Assembly (NCBI GenBank): GCA_035443825.1
Contig: DAOMNN010000048.1
Location: 1-26,477 of the forward strand
From: DAOMNN01 sp035443825
GTDB taxonomy: Bacteria; Pseudomonadota; Gammaproteobacteria; Burkholderiales; Rhodocyclaceae
DNA length: 26,477 bases
Reading direction: 5' to 3'
In this document: in pieces, positions 15,589-23,698 of the stretch
Layout of the letters: each line of letters begins with the position of its first letter
Numbering within the stretch: position 1 is the stretch's first letter
The notes under the pieces: model-generated
The model's input: the letters and a program-made list of their open reading frames with translations, nothing else
The model's database searches: none
What the model was told of the DNA's origin: nothing
Translations under genes and position numbers: made by a program

Positions 15589-16079
15589 GCGGTTCTCCAG
15601 CCGGCACCCGGGAGCCTTCTCCACGTGCCGGGCCGATCGAGCGGACACGTTTTCAGTCTAGATCGATTATCGCGTGAAGCCACCCATGCTCCCTGCTTTC
15701 TTTGATTGCGTGGATCGTGTCGGTTCAATGACTGTCAGTCGCATTCGAGCGACACTCGTCGGGTCGATGGAATCAATTCGAAGGACGGCGGTCGAACCCA
15801 GACAATTGGCCCTGCTGGGGGGAAGGCCGTGTTTGCTTACGTCACGTCCGATCAAACGCCTTCGGCGCTAGCCCGCATTTCTCACACCTGCACTGCTGCG
15901 GCCGCCGATGCACCCGCTGTGGCACGCCGTACTCCCTCATGCCGGTTCGACGTCGTGTCAGCTATGCCTTCACCGTCGCTCGGTCCGTGCGGCGCACCAC
16001 AGCGGCGCCTCGACGCCTTCGCTACGCGCCAGCGTGAGAAAGGCGGGCAGCCGAGAGGCGTTGAGTATCAGGTTGCCCC
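15589..16079. other. Intergenic stretch between divergent genes, no gene recognised
   Basis: These roughly 490 bases separate the two divergent arms of the VWA/MoxR locus and should hold promoters for both. I see no convincing protein in any frame; the short open frames are arginine/serine-rich and unlike any family I know. It contains a small palindrome, GACTGTCAGTC (15730-15740), and a hairpin-capable pair CCGGCAC/GTGCCGG (15601-15631) in the leader of the minus-strand VWA gene. Base composition is more mixed than in flanking genes in the first half. It could hold a decayed gene, an insertion remnant or a small RNA, but nothing proves this. Confidence 0.5.
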
Positions 16080-17057
16080 ATGAGTCGGGTGACGCTCTAC
16101 AGCCGATCGCCGCGTTCGGGTTCCGCCGCGCGTGTCTCCAGTGGCCGGCCCCCGCGCGACGACCTGCACGCGTCCCGGCACTACGATCGGTCCGGACAGT
16201 CCGGACAGGATGAACTTCAACCCAAGGTCGAGCCAGCTGCTTCGCCGTCCGTCGCTTCGGACCCAAGGCGTCTCCGACGGGTGTTGTGGCTCGCCGCCGG
16301 CGTGATAGGTGTGGCGGCGATCGTCGTCATGCTGGCGCCGGTTCACCGATTGCCGCCTTCGGTGAGTGTGCAGGATGTCGATGAGCTCGTGAGCCGCGCG
16401 ATCGACCGCCATGCTGCGGTTTCGCCGGCCGCACGCGCCTACCGGGTGATCGCGCCCTCGGTGGTCCGGGTGCGGGTCTTCGGCAACCACGACGATCAAA
16501 CCGATGATGCTGGCGCGGATGCGCGCGGCATCGGGACCGGCGTGGTAATCGTCGACGAGGGCATCATCCTCACGAACCTGCATGTCGTTGCGGGGGCGAA
16601 AGGGATCCGCGTGGTCTTCATCAATGGCCAGGAGTCCGACGCGACGCTGGTCGGCGCGCGACCGGAGCATGACCTTGCGGTATTGCGCGCCGAGGTCGTG
16701 CCCGATGACCTGGTGGTTGCGACCATGCGGTCGACTGCCGATCTGGCGCCAGGGGCGCAGGTTGTAGCGGTCGGGTTTCCGTTCGGGCTCGGCCCCTCGG
16801 TTTCGGCCGGCGTGGTATCGGGCCTGAGGCGCGATTTCACGACCCCGGAAGGCGAGCGCGTGCTGAGCAACCTCATCCAGTTTGATGCGGCGGCCAATCC
16901 TGGCAGCTCGGGCGGCCCGCTCGTGACCATGGACGGCGAAGTCGTCGGCATCGTTACCGGGATTCTGAATCCGAGCGGGCATGGCGTGTTCGCCGGCATC
17001 GGTTTCGCCGTTCCGATCGAGAACGCGGCTGCCGCAGCCGGCTTGTCGCCGTTCTGA
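16080..17057 (+). CDS. Membrane-anchored trypsin-like serine protease (HtrA/Deg-type, no PDZ)
   Basis: This 325-residue protein has a basic, serine-rich cytoplasmic N-terminus (1-66), one transmembrane helix (about 67-87) and a Deg-type chymotrypsin-fold protease domain. The catalytic triad is His168 (LTNLHVV), Asp198 (EHDLAVL) and Ser277 (NPGSSGGPL). The protein ends about 48 residues after the serine, so the PDZ domains of classical HtrA/DegP are absent. The start is uncertain: the ATG at 16080 lacks a strong ribosome-binding site, and a later GTG start is possible. The MoxR ATPase follows after 25 bases, so the protease is likely part of the same module, acting on the periplasmic side. Confidence 0.85.
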   Translation: MSRVTLYSRSPRSGSAARVSSGRPPRDDLHASRHYDRSGQSGQDELQPKVEPAASPSVASDPRRLRRVLWLAAGVIGVAAIVVMLAPVHRLPPSVSVQDVDELVSRAIDRHAAVSPAARAYRVIAPSVVRVRVFGNHDDQTDDAGADARGIGTGVVIVDEGIILTNLHVVAGAKGIRVVFINGQESDATLVGARPEHDLAVLRAEVVPDDLVVATMRSTADLAPGAQVVAVGFPFGLGPSVSAGVVSGLRRDFTTPEGERVLSNLIQFDAAANPGSSGGPLVTMDGEVVGIVTGILNPSGHGVFAGIGFAVPIENAAAAAGLSPF

Positions 17058-17082
17058 GCCACTTGTCGCGGGAGAACACGAG

Positions 17083-18099
17083 ATGACCAGCAAGGAGTCC
17101 AATCGCAGCGAGGTTTCCAGCCTGATGGAGCGCATCCTCTATGAGGTGAAGAAGGTCGTCGTCGGCCAGGACCATTTTCTCGAGCGCGTACTCGTCGCGG
17201 TTCTCGCGCAAGGCCATCTCCTCGTCGAAGGGGTCCCGGGCCTGGCCAAGACACTCACGGTGAAGACGCTCGCCAATACCATCCGCGGTACTTTTCAGCG
17301 CATCCAGTTCACGCCCGACCTGGTCCCGGCCGACTTGGTCGGTACGCGCATCTACAATCAGAAGAGCGGCGAGTTCTCGACCTCGCTTGGACCCGTGTTC
17401 ACGAACCTCCTTCTCGCGGACGAGATCAATCGGGCGCCGGCCAAGGTTCAGAGTGCCCTGCTCGAAGTGATGCAGGAGTACCAGGTCACGATCGCCGGGC
17501 AGACGCATCCCGTGCCGCGTCCATTCCTGGTCCTGGCGACGCAGAATCCGATCGAGACCGAGGGCACCTATCCGCTTCCCGAGGCCCAGGTGGACCGTTT
17601 CATGATGAAGGTTCTGGTGGGCTATCCGAGCGAGGAGGAGGAATTCACCATCGTGGAACGCGTCACCGGTCCCGGTGTCGCCGTCTCCGCAATGGCCTCG
17701 ACCGAGGATCTCGCGGTGTTGCAGCGCGAATGTCGCAATGCCTATGTCGACCCGTCCCTGATCCAGTACGCGGTACGTCTGGTGACGGCGACGCGTGATC
17801 CGGAGCGCTACGGCATTCCGGAGGTTGCGCGCTATGTCAGCTACGGCGCGAGTCCGCGCGCCTCCATCCACCTGATCGAGGGTGCCCGTGCACTTGCCTT
17901 CCTGCGCGGACGCAGCTACGTGCTGCCCGAGGACGTCATGGATCTGGCCACCGACGTGCTCAGACACCGGCTGGTGCTGACCTATGAAGCGCTCTCGGAT
18001 GCGCTCAGTGCGGACGAACTGCTCGATCGCATCATCGAGCGAATTCCCGCCCCCGAGAAGCCGCTGGAAAGTCATGTCAGAGTCGGCACGCGATCCTGA
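17083..18099 (+). CDS. MoxR-family AAA+ ATPase
   Basis: MoxR ATPases act as chaperones with VWA-domain partners to mature or remodel protein complexes. The protein has 338 residues with Walker A GVPGLAKT (50-57), Walker B LLLADEIN with Asp113-Glu114, and the sensor-1 segment LATQNPIE (about 151-158). The YPLPEAQVDRF motif is a MoxR signature. The C-terminal lid domain includes YGASPRASIHL, also typical. The ATG at 17083 has GGGAG about 10 bases upstream; an earlier in-frame start would run into the protease gene. It overlaps the following DUF58 gene by 26 bases, which implies tight co-expression. Confidence 0.93.
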   Translation: MTSKESNRSEVSSLMERILYEVKKVVVGQDHFLERVLVAVLAQGHLLVEGVPGLAKTLTVKTLANTIRGTFQRIQFTPDLVPADLVGTRIYNQKSGEFSTSLGPVFTNLLLADEINRAPAKVQSALLEVMQEYQVTIAGQTHPVPRPFLVLATQNPIETEGTYPLPEAQVDRFMMKVLVGYPSEEEEFTIVERVTGPGVAVSAMASTEDLAVLQRECRNAYVDPSLIQYAVRLVTATRDPERYGIPEVARYVSYGASPRASIHLIEGARALAFLRGRSYVLPEDVMDLATDVLRHRLVLTYEALSDALSADELLDRIIERIPAPEKPLESHVRVGTRS

Positions 18100-19012
18100 G
18101 CGCGTTCTTGCGCGCCTTGAATGGACCGTGATCAGGCGCCTCGACGGCATACTTCAGGGTGATTACCGGACGCTGTTTCGCGGGTTCGGGCTCGACCTCG
18201 CCGATCTGCGCGAATACCAGTACCACGACGATGTCCGCCACATCGACTGGAACGTCACGGCGCGCCTTCAAACACCCTATGTCAGACAGTACAACGAGGA
18301 TCGCGAGATGAGCGTGTGGTTTCTGCTCGACCTCAGCCCCTCGGTGGATTTCGGCTCGAATACGATGAAGCGATCGGTGGCGATCGACTTCGTGGCGGTG
18401 CTGGCGCGCCTGCTGACGCGCCATGGCAACCGGATCGGTGCGATGTTCTACGGAGATGGCGTCGATACCGTGATTCCGGCGCACAGCGGACGGCGTCAGG
18501 TCCTGCTGCTGTTGCACCGGCTTTTTTCACGACCCGAGCTTGCGCGCGCCGGCCTGACGCGGCTGGGAGATCTCATTCATCGTGCTTACGACGTGCTGCA
18601 ACGTCGGTCCCTCGTGTTCGTGGTTTCGGATTTCATCAGCACCCCGGGCTGGGAGAAAGCGCTGGGCCATCTCGCGCAACGCCACGAGGTCATCGTGGTG
18701 CGTTTGCTCGATCCGGCCGAGACCGAGCTGCCGGACCTCGGATTGCTGCTCTTCGAAGATGCCGAAACGGGCGAGCAGCTTTTCGTCGATACGCATGACC
18801 GGGGTTTCAGGAATCGCTTCCGCAGCCAGGCCGCAGCGCGCGAACAGACGCTTCGTACTGCCTTTGCCAGGGCGGGGGTGGATGCACTGGTTCTGTCCAC
18901 GGACGACGACCTGCTCGATGCGATACTCCGCTTTGCCGACCTGCGGACCTGCCGTGGTCGCATGAGCGGGGGTGGGCACCTTCCCCGGCACCTCGGAGGG
19001 AAAGGCGGATGA
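18074..19012 (+). CDS. DUF58 domain-containing protein
   Basis: This 312-residue protein of the DUF58 family is regularly encoded next to MoxR and VWA genes. The family core is plain: REYQYHDDVRHIDWNVTAR (about 47-64), then a VWA-like half with Asp86-x-Ser88-x-Ser90 in LDLSPSVDFG and a later VVSDF strand. No transmembrane segment is evident, so it is probably cytoplasmic and bridges the ATPase and the membrane VWA protein (inference from conserved neighbourhood). The start at 18074 lies inside the MoxR reading frame with a weak GGAAA site upstream. The stop overlaps the next start by 4 bases (ATGA, 19009-19012), indicating translational coupling at both ends. Confidence 0.9.
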   Translation: MSESARDPERVLARLEWTVIRRLDGILQGDYRTLFRGFGLDLADLREYQYHDDVRHIDWNVTARLQTPYVRQYNEDREMSVWFLLDLSPSVDFGSNTMKRSVAIDFVAVLARLLTRHGNRIGAMFYGDGVDTVIPAHSGRRQVLLLLHRLFSRPELARAGLTRLGDLIHRAYDVLQRRSLVFVVSDFISTPGWEKALGHLAQRHEVIVVRLLDPAETELPDLGLLLFEDAETGEQLFVDTHDRGFRNRFRSQAAAREQTLRTAFARAGVDALVLSTDDDLLDAILRFADLRTCRGRMSGGGHLPRHLGGKGG

Positions 19013-20025
19013 CTTTCGTCTGGCCCGCCATGCTTTGGTTGCTGCTGGCAGTCCCGGCATTTTTCGCACTTTACGTGCTGTTGCTGCGCCGCAGGCGGAA
19101 GGCCGCCCTTCGCTACGCGAACCTCGCCATGGTCAAGGGTGCAATGGGGCAGGAAGGGCGATTGCGTCGTCACTTTCCGCCCCTGCTGTTCCTGCTCGCG
19201 CTGTCGGCGATGATCTTCGCCGTGGCACGCCCGACGGCAGTGGTGACCCTTCCGTCGGAGGAGAGCACGATCGTTCTTGCGCTCGACGTATCCGGCTCGA
19301 TGCGCGCCCCGGACGTCGAGCCGACACGCCTGGCCGCAGCCCAGGCAGCTGCACGCGAATTCGTCGCGAAGCAGCCGCGCGAGACTCGGATCGGCGTGGT
19401 CGCGTTTGCCGCGACCGCATCGTTGGTCCAGGCGCCGACGCAGCACCGCGAGGACATCAATGCCGCGATCGACCGGCTGCAACTGCAGTATGGCACTGCG
19501 GTCGGGAGCGGTATCCTGGTGTCGCTGGCGACGCTCTTTCCGGAAGCCGATATCGCGGTCGCGACATTCGATCAGCCGCATGGAGCCGGTGCCCCGGTGC
19601 GGGATGCCCGGGTGCGGGTGCCGCCGGGCTCTCACGACTTCGCTGCGGTGATCCTGCTCACCGACGGGCAGACCACGACCGGGCCCGATCCGATCGAGGC
19701 GGCGCGCATCGCCGCGGACTACGGCGTTCGTGTGTTCACCGTGGGCATGGGTACCGCGGCCGGCGAAGTCATCAACTTCGAGGGTTGGTCGATGCGGGTC
19801 GGTCTGGACGAGGATACGCTGAAGACCATTGCGCAGCTGACTCGCGCGGAATACTTCCAGGCGCCGGGTGCCACCGAACTGATGAACGTCTACCGTTCGC
19901 TGAACGCACGCCTGTCGGTCCGGGCCGAGCAGACCGAGATCAGTGCGCTGTTCGCCGGCGTGGGGGCATTGCTCGCACTGCTCGCTGCTGCGCTCTCTCT
20001 GGTCTGGTTCAACCGGATTCTGTGA
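19009..20025 (+). CDS. VWA-domain membrane protein, BatA/BatB-like (copy 2)
   Basis: This 338-residue protein has two N-terminal membrane helices (about 6-26 and 57-74), a VWA domain with a complete MIDAS (Asp93-x-Ser95-x-Ser97 in DVSGSM, then LLTDGQTTTG) and a C-terminal membrane helix (about 313-333). The domain should lie on the periplasmic side or between helices as in Bat proteins. GGAGG lies about 9 bases upstream, within the DUF58 gene. It is the last gene of the protease-MoxR-DUF58-VWA module and a paralogue of the minus-strand protein at 14500-15588. It ends 28 bases before the stop of a convergent MFS gene. Confidence 0.9.
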   Translation: MTFVWPAMLWLLLAVPAFFALYVLLLRRRRKAALRYANLAMVKGAMGQEGRLRRHFPPLLFLLALSAMIFAVARPTAVVTLPSEESTIVLALDVSGSMRAPDVEPTRLAAAQAAAREFVAKQPRETRIGVVAFAATASLVQAPTQHREDINAAIDRLQLQYGTAVGSGILVSLATLFPEADIAVATFDQPHGAGAPVRDARVRVPPGSHDFAAVILLTDGQTTTGPDPIEAARIAADYGVRVFTVGMGTAAGEVINFEGWSMRVGLDEDTLKTIAQLTRAEYFQAPGATELMNVYRSLNARLSVRAEQTEISALFAGVGALLALLAAALSLVWFNRIL

Positions 20026-20053
20026 CCTGTGCCCGGGACCGCATCGCATGCAG

Positions 20054-21337
20054 TCAAGTGATGCGTTGTCGACAGTATGTTTCGTGCGATGCGAGCGACA
20101 AGACCAATGACAGTGCGATCCATGCCGCAATCAGCACGAAGCCGAGCTGAAAAGCCTCGGGTGGGTAGATGCGCACCCCGTCGACGAGGGTGCCCTGCCA
20201 GTTGCGGTCGAGCACCCATCCGAAGGCCGGCTGCAACAGCATGCCGCCAATGAGCGGCCCCATGTTGCACACCCCGGATGCAGTGCCGGTCAAGTGCGGA
20301 GGGACAGACTCCTTGTTGAACGCGAAACCGATGATCAGGTTGCCGGCTGCGAATCCGGCCACCAGCAGGACGGCGATCAGGGCGGGCAGGGACAGGTGCA
20401 CGAAGCCGAGCAGGCTCCAGCAGGCCAGCGTGACCGCGCAACCCGCGATGTGCAGCGGCTTGCGCCGTCCGATCCGCTCGGACAGTGCGCCCAGGACAGG
20501 CCCGCCGATGGCCCATGCCACCAGCGATGCCGACGTGATTGCCGCTGCGACGCTCGGGTCGAGGCCATAGACCTGGCGCAGGTAGGGCACTCCCCACAGG
20601 CCGCCGAAGGTGAGCACGGCGCCGGCCACGCCGATCGGACTGATCAGCAGGATCCACACGTTGCGATAGGTCAGCACCTCGAGCAGGCCCCGCAGGATCG
20701 ATCCGTGCGCGTGGGCACCACGCTGCTGCGGATGGTGGCTGCGATAGCCCGAGTCCTCGGGATCGTTGCGCACCCAGATCCATATTGCCACCGCAGCAAC
20801 GGCCGTGACCGCAGCCGATGCCAGCATCACCGGGCGCCAGCCGAACGCGTCAACGAGCAGGCGCAAGGGCACGCCGCCGAACACCCCGCCGACAATGCCG
20901 ACGAACAGTGCCATGCCGGAAGCCAGCGCGAACTGGCGTGGTGCGAACCAGTGTGTGGCCAGCTTGAGCATGGAGACGAAGGCCACGGCCACCGATCCGC
21001 CGATGAGCAGGCGTCCTGCGCTCGCCCAGGCGAGGCTTTCGCTGAACGCGAACACGACGGTGCCGAGCGCGGCGAGTGCGGCGCCGGTGGTCAGCAATTT
21101 GCGCGCCCCCCAGCGATCGGCCAGCACGCCGGTCGGAACCTGCATGAACACGTAGGCGTAGAAGTAGAACGCGGACAGGTTGCCAAGCGCGGCGCCGCTG
21201 ATTGCGAACTCCGCCATCAGGCTGTCGCTGATCACGGCCGGTGCGACACGCTGGTAGAAGCCGATCAGGTAGAGCAGTGCACCTAGCCCCCAGACGCTCC
21301 AGGCGAGGGTGGCAGGTGGGAGAGGTCTTGTCGTCAT
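20054..21337 (-). CDS. MFS transporter
   Basis: This inner-membrane permease has about 427 residues and around 12 hydrophobic helices. Between helices 2 and 3 it has GVLADRWGARKLL, the MFS loop motif GxLaDrxGrkxxl, and a related GALSERIGRRKPL in the second half. The helix 5 region GIVGGVFGGVPLRLL is glycine-rich as in this superfamily. I cannot assign a substrate. The ATG at 21337 is preferred over a GTG at 21352, though neither has a strong ribosome-binding site. It lies about 34-50 bases behind another MFS gene on the same strand, so the two are probably co-transcribed, yet their sequences are not close paralogues. Confidence 0.87.
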   Translation of the reverse strand: MTTRPLPPATLAWSVWGLGALLYLIGFYQRVAPAVISDSLMAEFAISGAALGNLSAFYFYAYVFMQVPTGVLADRWGARKLLTTGAALAALGTVVFAFSESLAWASAGRLLIGGSVAVAFVSMLKLATHWFAPRQFALASGMALFVGIVGGVFGGVPLRLLVDAFGWRPVMLASAAVTAVAAVAIWIWVRNDPEDSGYRSHHPQQRGAHAHGSILRGLLEVLTYRNVWILLISPIGVAGAVLTFGGLWGVPYLRQVYGLDPSVAAAITSASLVAWAIGGPVLGALSERIGRRKPLHIAGCAVTLACWSLLGFVHLSLPALIAVLLVAGFAAGNLIIGFAFNKESVPPHLTGTASGVCNMGPLIGGMLLQPAFGWVLDRNWQGTLVDGVRIYPPEAFQLGFVLIAAWIALSLVLSLASHETYCRQRIT

Positions 21338-21386
21338 CACCTTGTGCGTCACTTTGTTGAGGTGGGGTTGTCGTCAGGACCGCCCA

Positions 21387-22634
21387 TCAGGCGGTTTGCG
21401 CACGGGCAGTCGCGGGCGCAATTCGGCCAAGCGCGCGTGCCGCGATCAGGGATGCCCCCAGCAGCAGCGCCAGTGCTGCGACCAGTCCGGGCCAGGCCCC
21501 ATGTTCCCAGGCCAGCCCGGACAGCGTTCCGACCGTGCTCGACCCGATATAGTAGCTGCACAGGTAAAGTGCGGACGCCAGCGCACGGCGCTCGCCCGCC
21601 CGCCGTCCGACCCAACCGCTCGCGACCGAATGCGCGCCGAAGTAACCGAAGGTGAACACCGCAACCCCCGCGACCACGATCACGAGCGAGTTCGACAAGG
21701 TCACCAGAAGTCCTGCGGTGCACACCACGAGCATGGCCCAAAGCACCCTGCGCCGACCGATCCGGTCGACCAGCCGTCCGGCCCAGGTCGATGACCACGT
21801 TCCAAGCAGATAGAGCACGAACATCGCCCCGATCGCAGTCTGGCCGAGCAGGAACGGTGGTTCATGAAGGCGGAACCCCAGATAATTGTAGAGGCTGGCA
21901 AAGGCCCCCATGATCAGGAAGCCGGTCAGGAACAGCCAGCGCAGGCCCGGGTCGCGCAAGAGCGTCGCGGCGTCGCCGGTGACGCGCCTGAAACCCATCG
22001 TTCGCGCGCTGAAGTGCCTCGATTCGGGCAGATAGCGCCAGAACAAGATTGCGGCCGCCACACCCATCAGTCCCAGCACCGCCAGCGCGAATTGCCATGA
22101 CGCGAAATCGGTCAGCGCCGCGGCAAGGAGTCGGCCACTCATGCCACCCAGCGCGTTTCCGGCGATGTAGAGTCCCATTGCCCGTCCCTGGGCATTCGGC
22201 GCGACTTCCTCGCCCAAATAGGCCATCGCCGCGGCCGGCATGCCTGCGAGCACGCCGCCGAGCAGCAGGCGCAAGACCAGCAACTGCGCGAAGTCCGCCG
22301 CCAGCGCTGATGCGATGCCGATCAGTGCTGCCAGAGCGAGGCTGGCCCGCATGACCTTGTGCCGGCCGAAGCGGTCGGTCAGGACGCTCGCGGGAATCAG
22401 CATCGCAGCCATCGCGACGGTGCCGGCCGCATAGAGGAGACTGGCCGTGGTCGCGGAGACCGCAAAGTCCGCGGAGAAGCGCGGCAGGATCGGCTGGAGC
22501 GCATACAGCAGCGCGAAGGTCGCGAAGCCGCCGACGAACATGGCGAGATTCATTCGGCGGAACGCCGGCGTTCCCGCTTCGATCAGCGGCGCGGCGCCCG
22601 CATCGGGTCGGTCGGGCACTTCGTTGGTCATCAT
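21387..22634 (-). CDS. MFS transporter, YnfM-like
   Basis: This 415-residue protein has about 12 transmembrane helices. The MFS loop motif is present as SVLTDRFGRHKVM after helix 2 and GRLVDRIGRRRVL in the C-terminal half. The FALLYALQPILP opening and the GWVGRRAGERRALASALYLC stretch resemble the YnfM/arabinose-efflux-type group. It is divergent from a YnfL-like LysR gene, the same arrangement as ynfL-ynfM in E. coli, which supports the subgroup. GGAG is 7 bases before the ATG at 22634. Expression is probably controlled by the LysR protein through two boxes in the shared upstream region. The substrate is unknown; efflux of a small metabolite or drug is the family expectation. Confidence 0.88.
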   Translation of the reverse strand: MMTNEVPDRPDAGAAPLIEAGTPAFRRMNLAMFVGGFATFALLYALQPILPRFSADFAVSATTASLLYAAGTVAMAAMLIPASVLTDRFGRHKVMRASLALAALIGIASALAADFAQLLVLRLLLGGVLAGMPAAAMAYLGEEVAPNAQGRAMGLYIAGNALGGMSGRLLAAALTDFASWQFALAVLGLMGVAAAILFWRYLPESRHFSARTMGFRRVTGDAATLLRDPGLRWLFLTGFLIMGAFASLYNYLGFRLHEPPFLLGQTAIGAMFVLYLLGTWSSTWAGRLVDRIGRRRVLWAMLVVCTAGLLVTLSNSLVIVVAGVAVFTFGYFGAHSVASGWVGRRAGERRALASALYLCSYYIGSSTVGTLSGLAWEHGAWPGLVAALALLLGASLIAARALGRIAPATARAQTA

Positions 22635-22689
22635 CGGGGTTCTCCGGGCAGGTGCCCGTCTTGCGGTCGATTCGCCGCATCGGTGGATG

Positions 22690-22719
22690 ATGCTAGATTT
22701 CTCTGTTAAATATGTCCAA
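22690..22719 (-). promoter_or_regulatory. Candidate promoter of the YnfM-like gene
   Basis: On the minus strand TTGGAC (22714-22719) and TAGCAT (22690-22695) are separated by 18 bases. Both are imperfect hexamers, typical of activator-dependent promoters. The -35 hexamer overlaps the proximal LysR-type box. This is a match by eye only. Confidence 0.4.
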
Positions 22720-22724
22720 TATAT
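22710..22724. promoter_or_regulatory. LysR-type box, proximal (ATAT-N7-ATAT)
   Basis: ATATGTCCAATATAT is a T-N11-A inverted repeat of the kind bound by LysR regulators. It overlaps the candidate -35 of the MFS gene and has the same arms and spacing as the box at 22741-22755. Confidence 0.5.
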
Positions 22725-22740
22725 TATTCAGCTTGAGAGC

Positions 22741-22755
22741 ATATACAGAACATAT
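22741..22755. promoter_or_regulatory. LysR-type box, distal (ATAT-N7-ATAT)
   Basis: ATATACAGAACATAT has the T-N11-A form and lies directly before the LysR start codon. Its centre is 31 bases from the proximal box, about three helical turns. It would lie near -65 of the candidate MFS promoter and would also cover the LysR gene's own start region, suited to autorepression. Confidence 0.5.
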
Positions 22756-22758
22756 CTT

Positions 22759-23546
22759 ATGGAACTTCGACATCTGCGCTATTTCGTCGCCGTGGCCGAA
22801 GAGCTGAACTTCACCCGGGCCGCCGAGCGGCTGCACATCGGCCAGCCGCCCCTGTCGATGCAGATCCGCGATCTCGAGACCGAGCTCGGTACACGCCTGT
22901 TCGACCGCAGCCGTCGCCGCGTCGTGCTCACCGAGGCCGGGCGTCGCTTCTTCGATCACGCCCGCGAGATTCTCGATCGTTCGCGCCTCGCAGTCGAAGA
23001 AGCGCGCCGCGTTGGTCGTGGCGAGACAGGCCAGTTGCGCGTGGGCTTCACCTCGTCGCTGCCTTACACCTCGACCCTCCCCGATGTGCTGCACACCTAT
23101 CGTCAGCGCTATCCCGGCGTGACGCTGCAGTTGCGGGAGATGTTCTCCGCAGACCAGTTCGACGCCATCGTGCACGGGANNNNNNNNNNNNNNNNNNNNN
23201 NNNNNNNNNNNNNNNNNNNNNNNNNNNNNNNNNNNNNNNNNNNNNNNNNNNNNNNNNNNNNNNNNNNNNNNNNNNNNNNTTCGAGCCCCGCGTCGTCCAG
23301 ACGGCACGCGAAGCCACCACCCAGATCGGCCTCGTCGCAGCCGGGCTCGGCGTTGCCCTGCTCCCGGCACCGCTAGAGTGCGTGCGGCTGCCCCGGGTGC
23401 GCTACCTCGCACTCGACGATGAAGGTGCGCATTTCTCGCTCGCGGTCGCGACCGCAGATCGCGTCCCGGACGCTCTGGTCGGGACGTTTCTCAATGTGCT
23501 CGCGGACATCGCGGGGCGGATGCCCGAAACTGGCGCCGCCTCCTGA
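22759..23546 (+). CDS. LysR-family transcriptional regulator, YnfL-like, interrupted by assembly gap
   Basis: The N-terminal 140 residues before the gap contain the winged helix-turn-helix (MELRHLRYFVAVAEELNFTR, then LHIGQPPLSMQIRDLE) and the start of the effector domain. After the gap an open frame resumes at 23280 (FEPRVVQTAREATTQIGLVA) and runs 88 codons to TGA at 23544-23546, with the AAGLGVALLPAP motif common at this position in LysR proteins. The two frames do not match across 100 bases, so the gap length is nominal. With a usual length near 300 residues, about 70 residues are missing. The gene diverges from a YnfM-like transporter, its likely target. No strong ribosome-binding site precedes the ATG. 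Confidence 0.85.
23180..23279. other. Assembly gap (100 N)
   Basis: Exactly 100 undetermined bases sit inside the LysR gene. Frame analysis of the flanks requires a true length of 2 modulo 3, whereas 100 is 1 modulo 3. Family length suggests roughly 200 missing bases. Confidence 0.97.
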
Positions 23547-23698
23547 ATCTGCCCCGACAGTATCGATCGCTGCGACGGCGAAGGTTCTTCCCTTCTGCTT
23601 GCGCATGTCACGGCCGGCAGGTGCGCTGACCGCGTTCGATGCATGGCGTCAGTCTATCGTTTCCGGAACCTGATCCGTGCGGGTCGAGAGCGGGGGCT

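Noticed and set aside
15970..16266. Minus-strand frame across the protease start, considered as a transposase fragment
   Set aside because: No DDE motif or terminal repeat is visible, and the resemblance was too vague to name a family.
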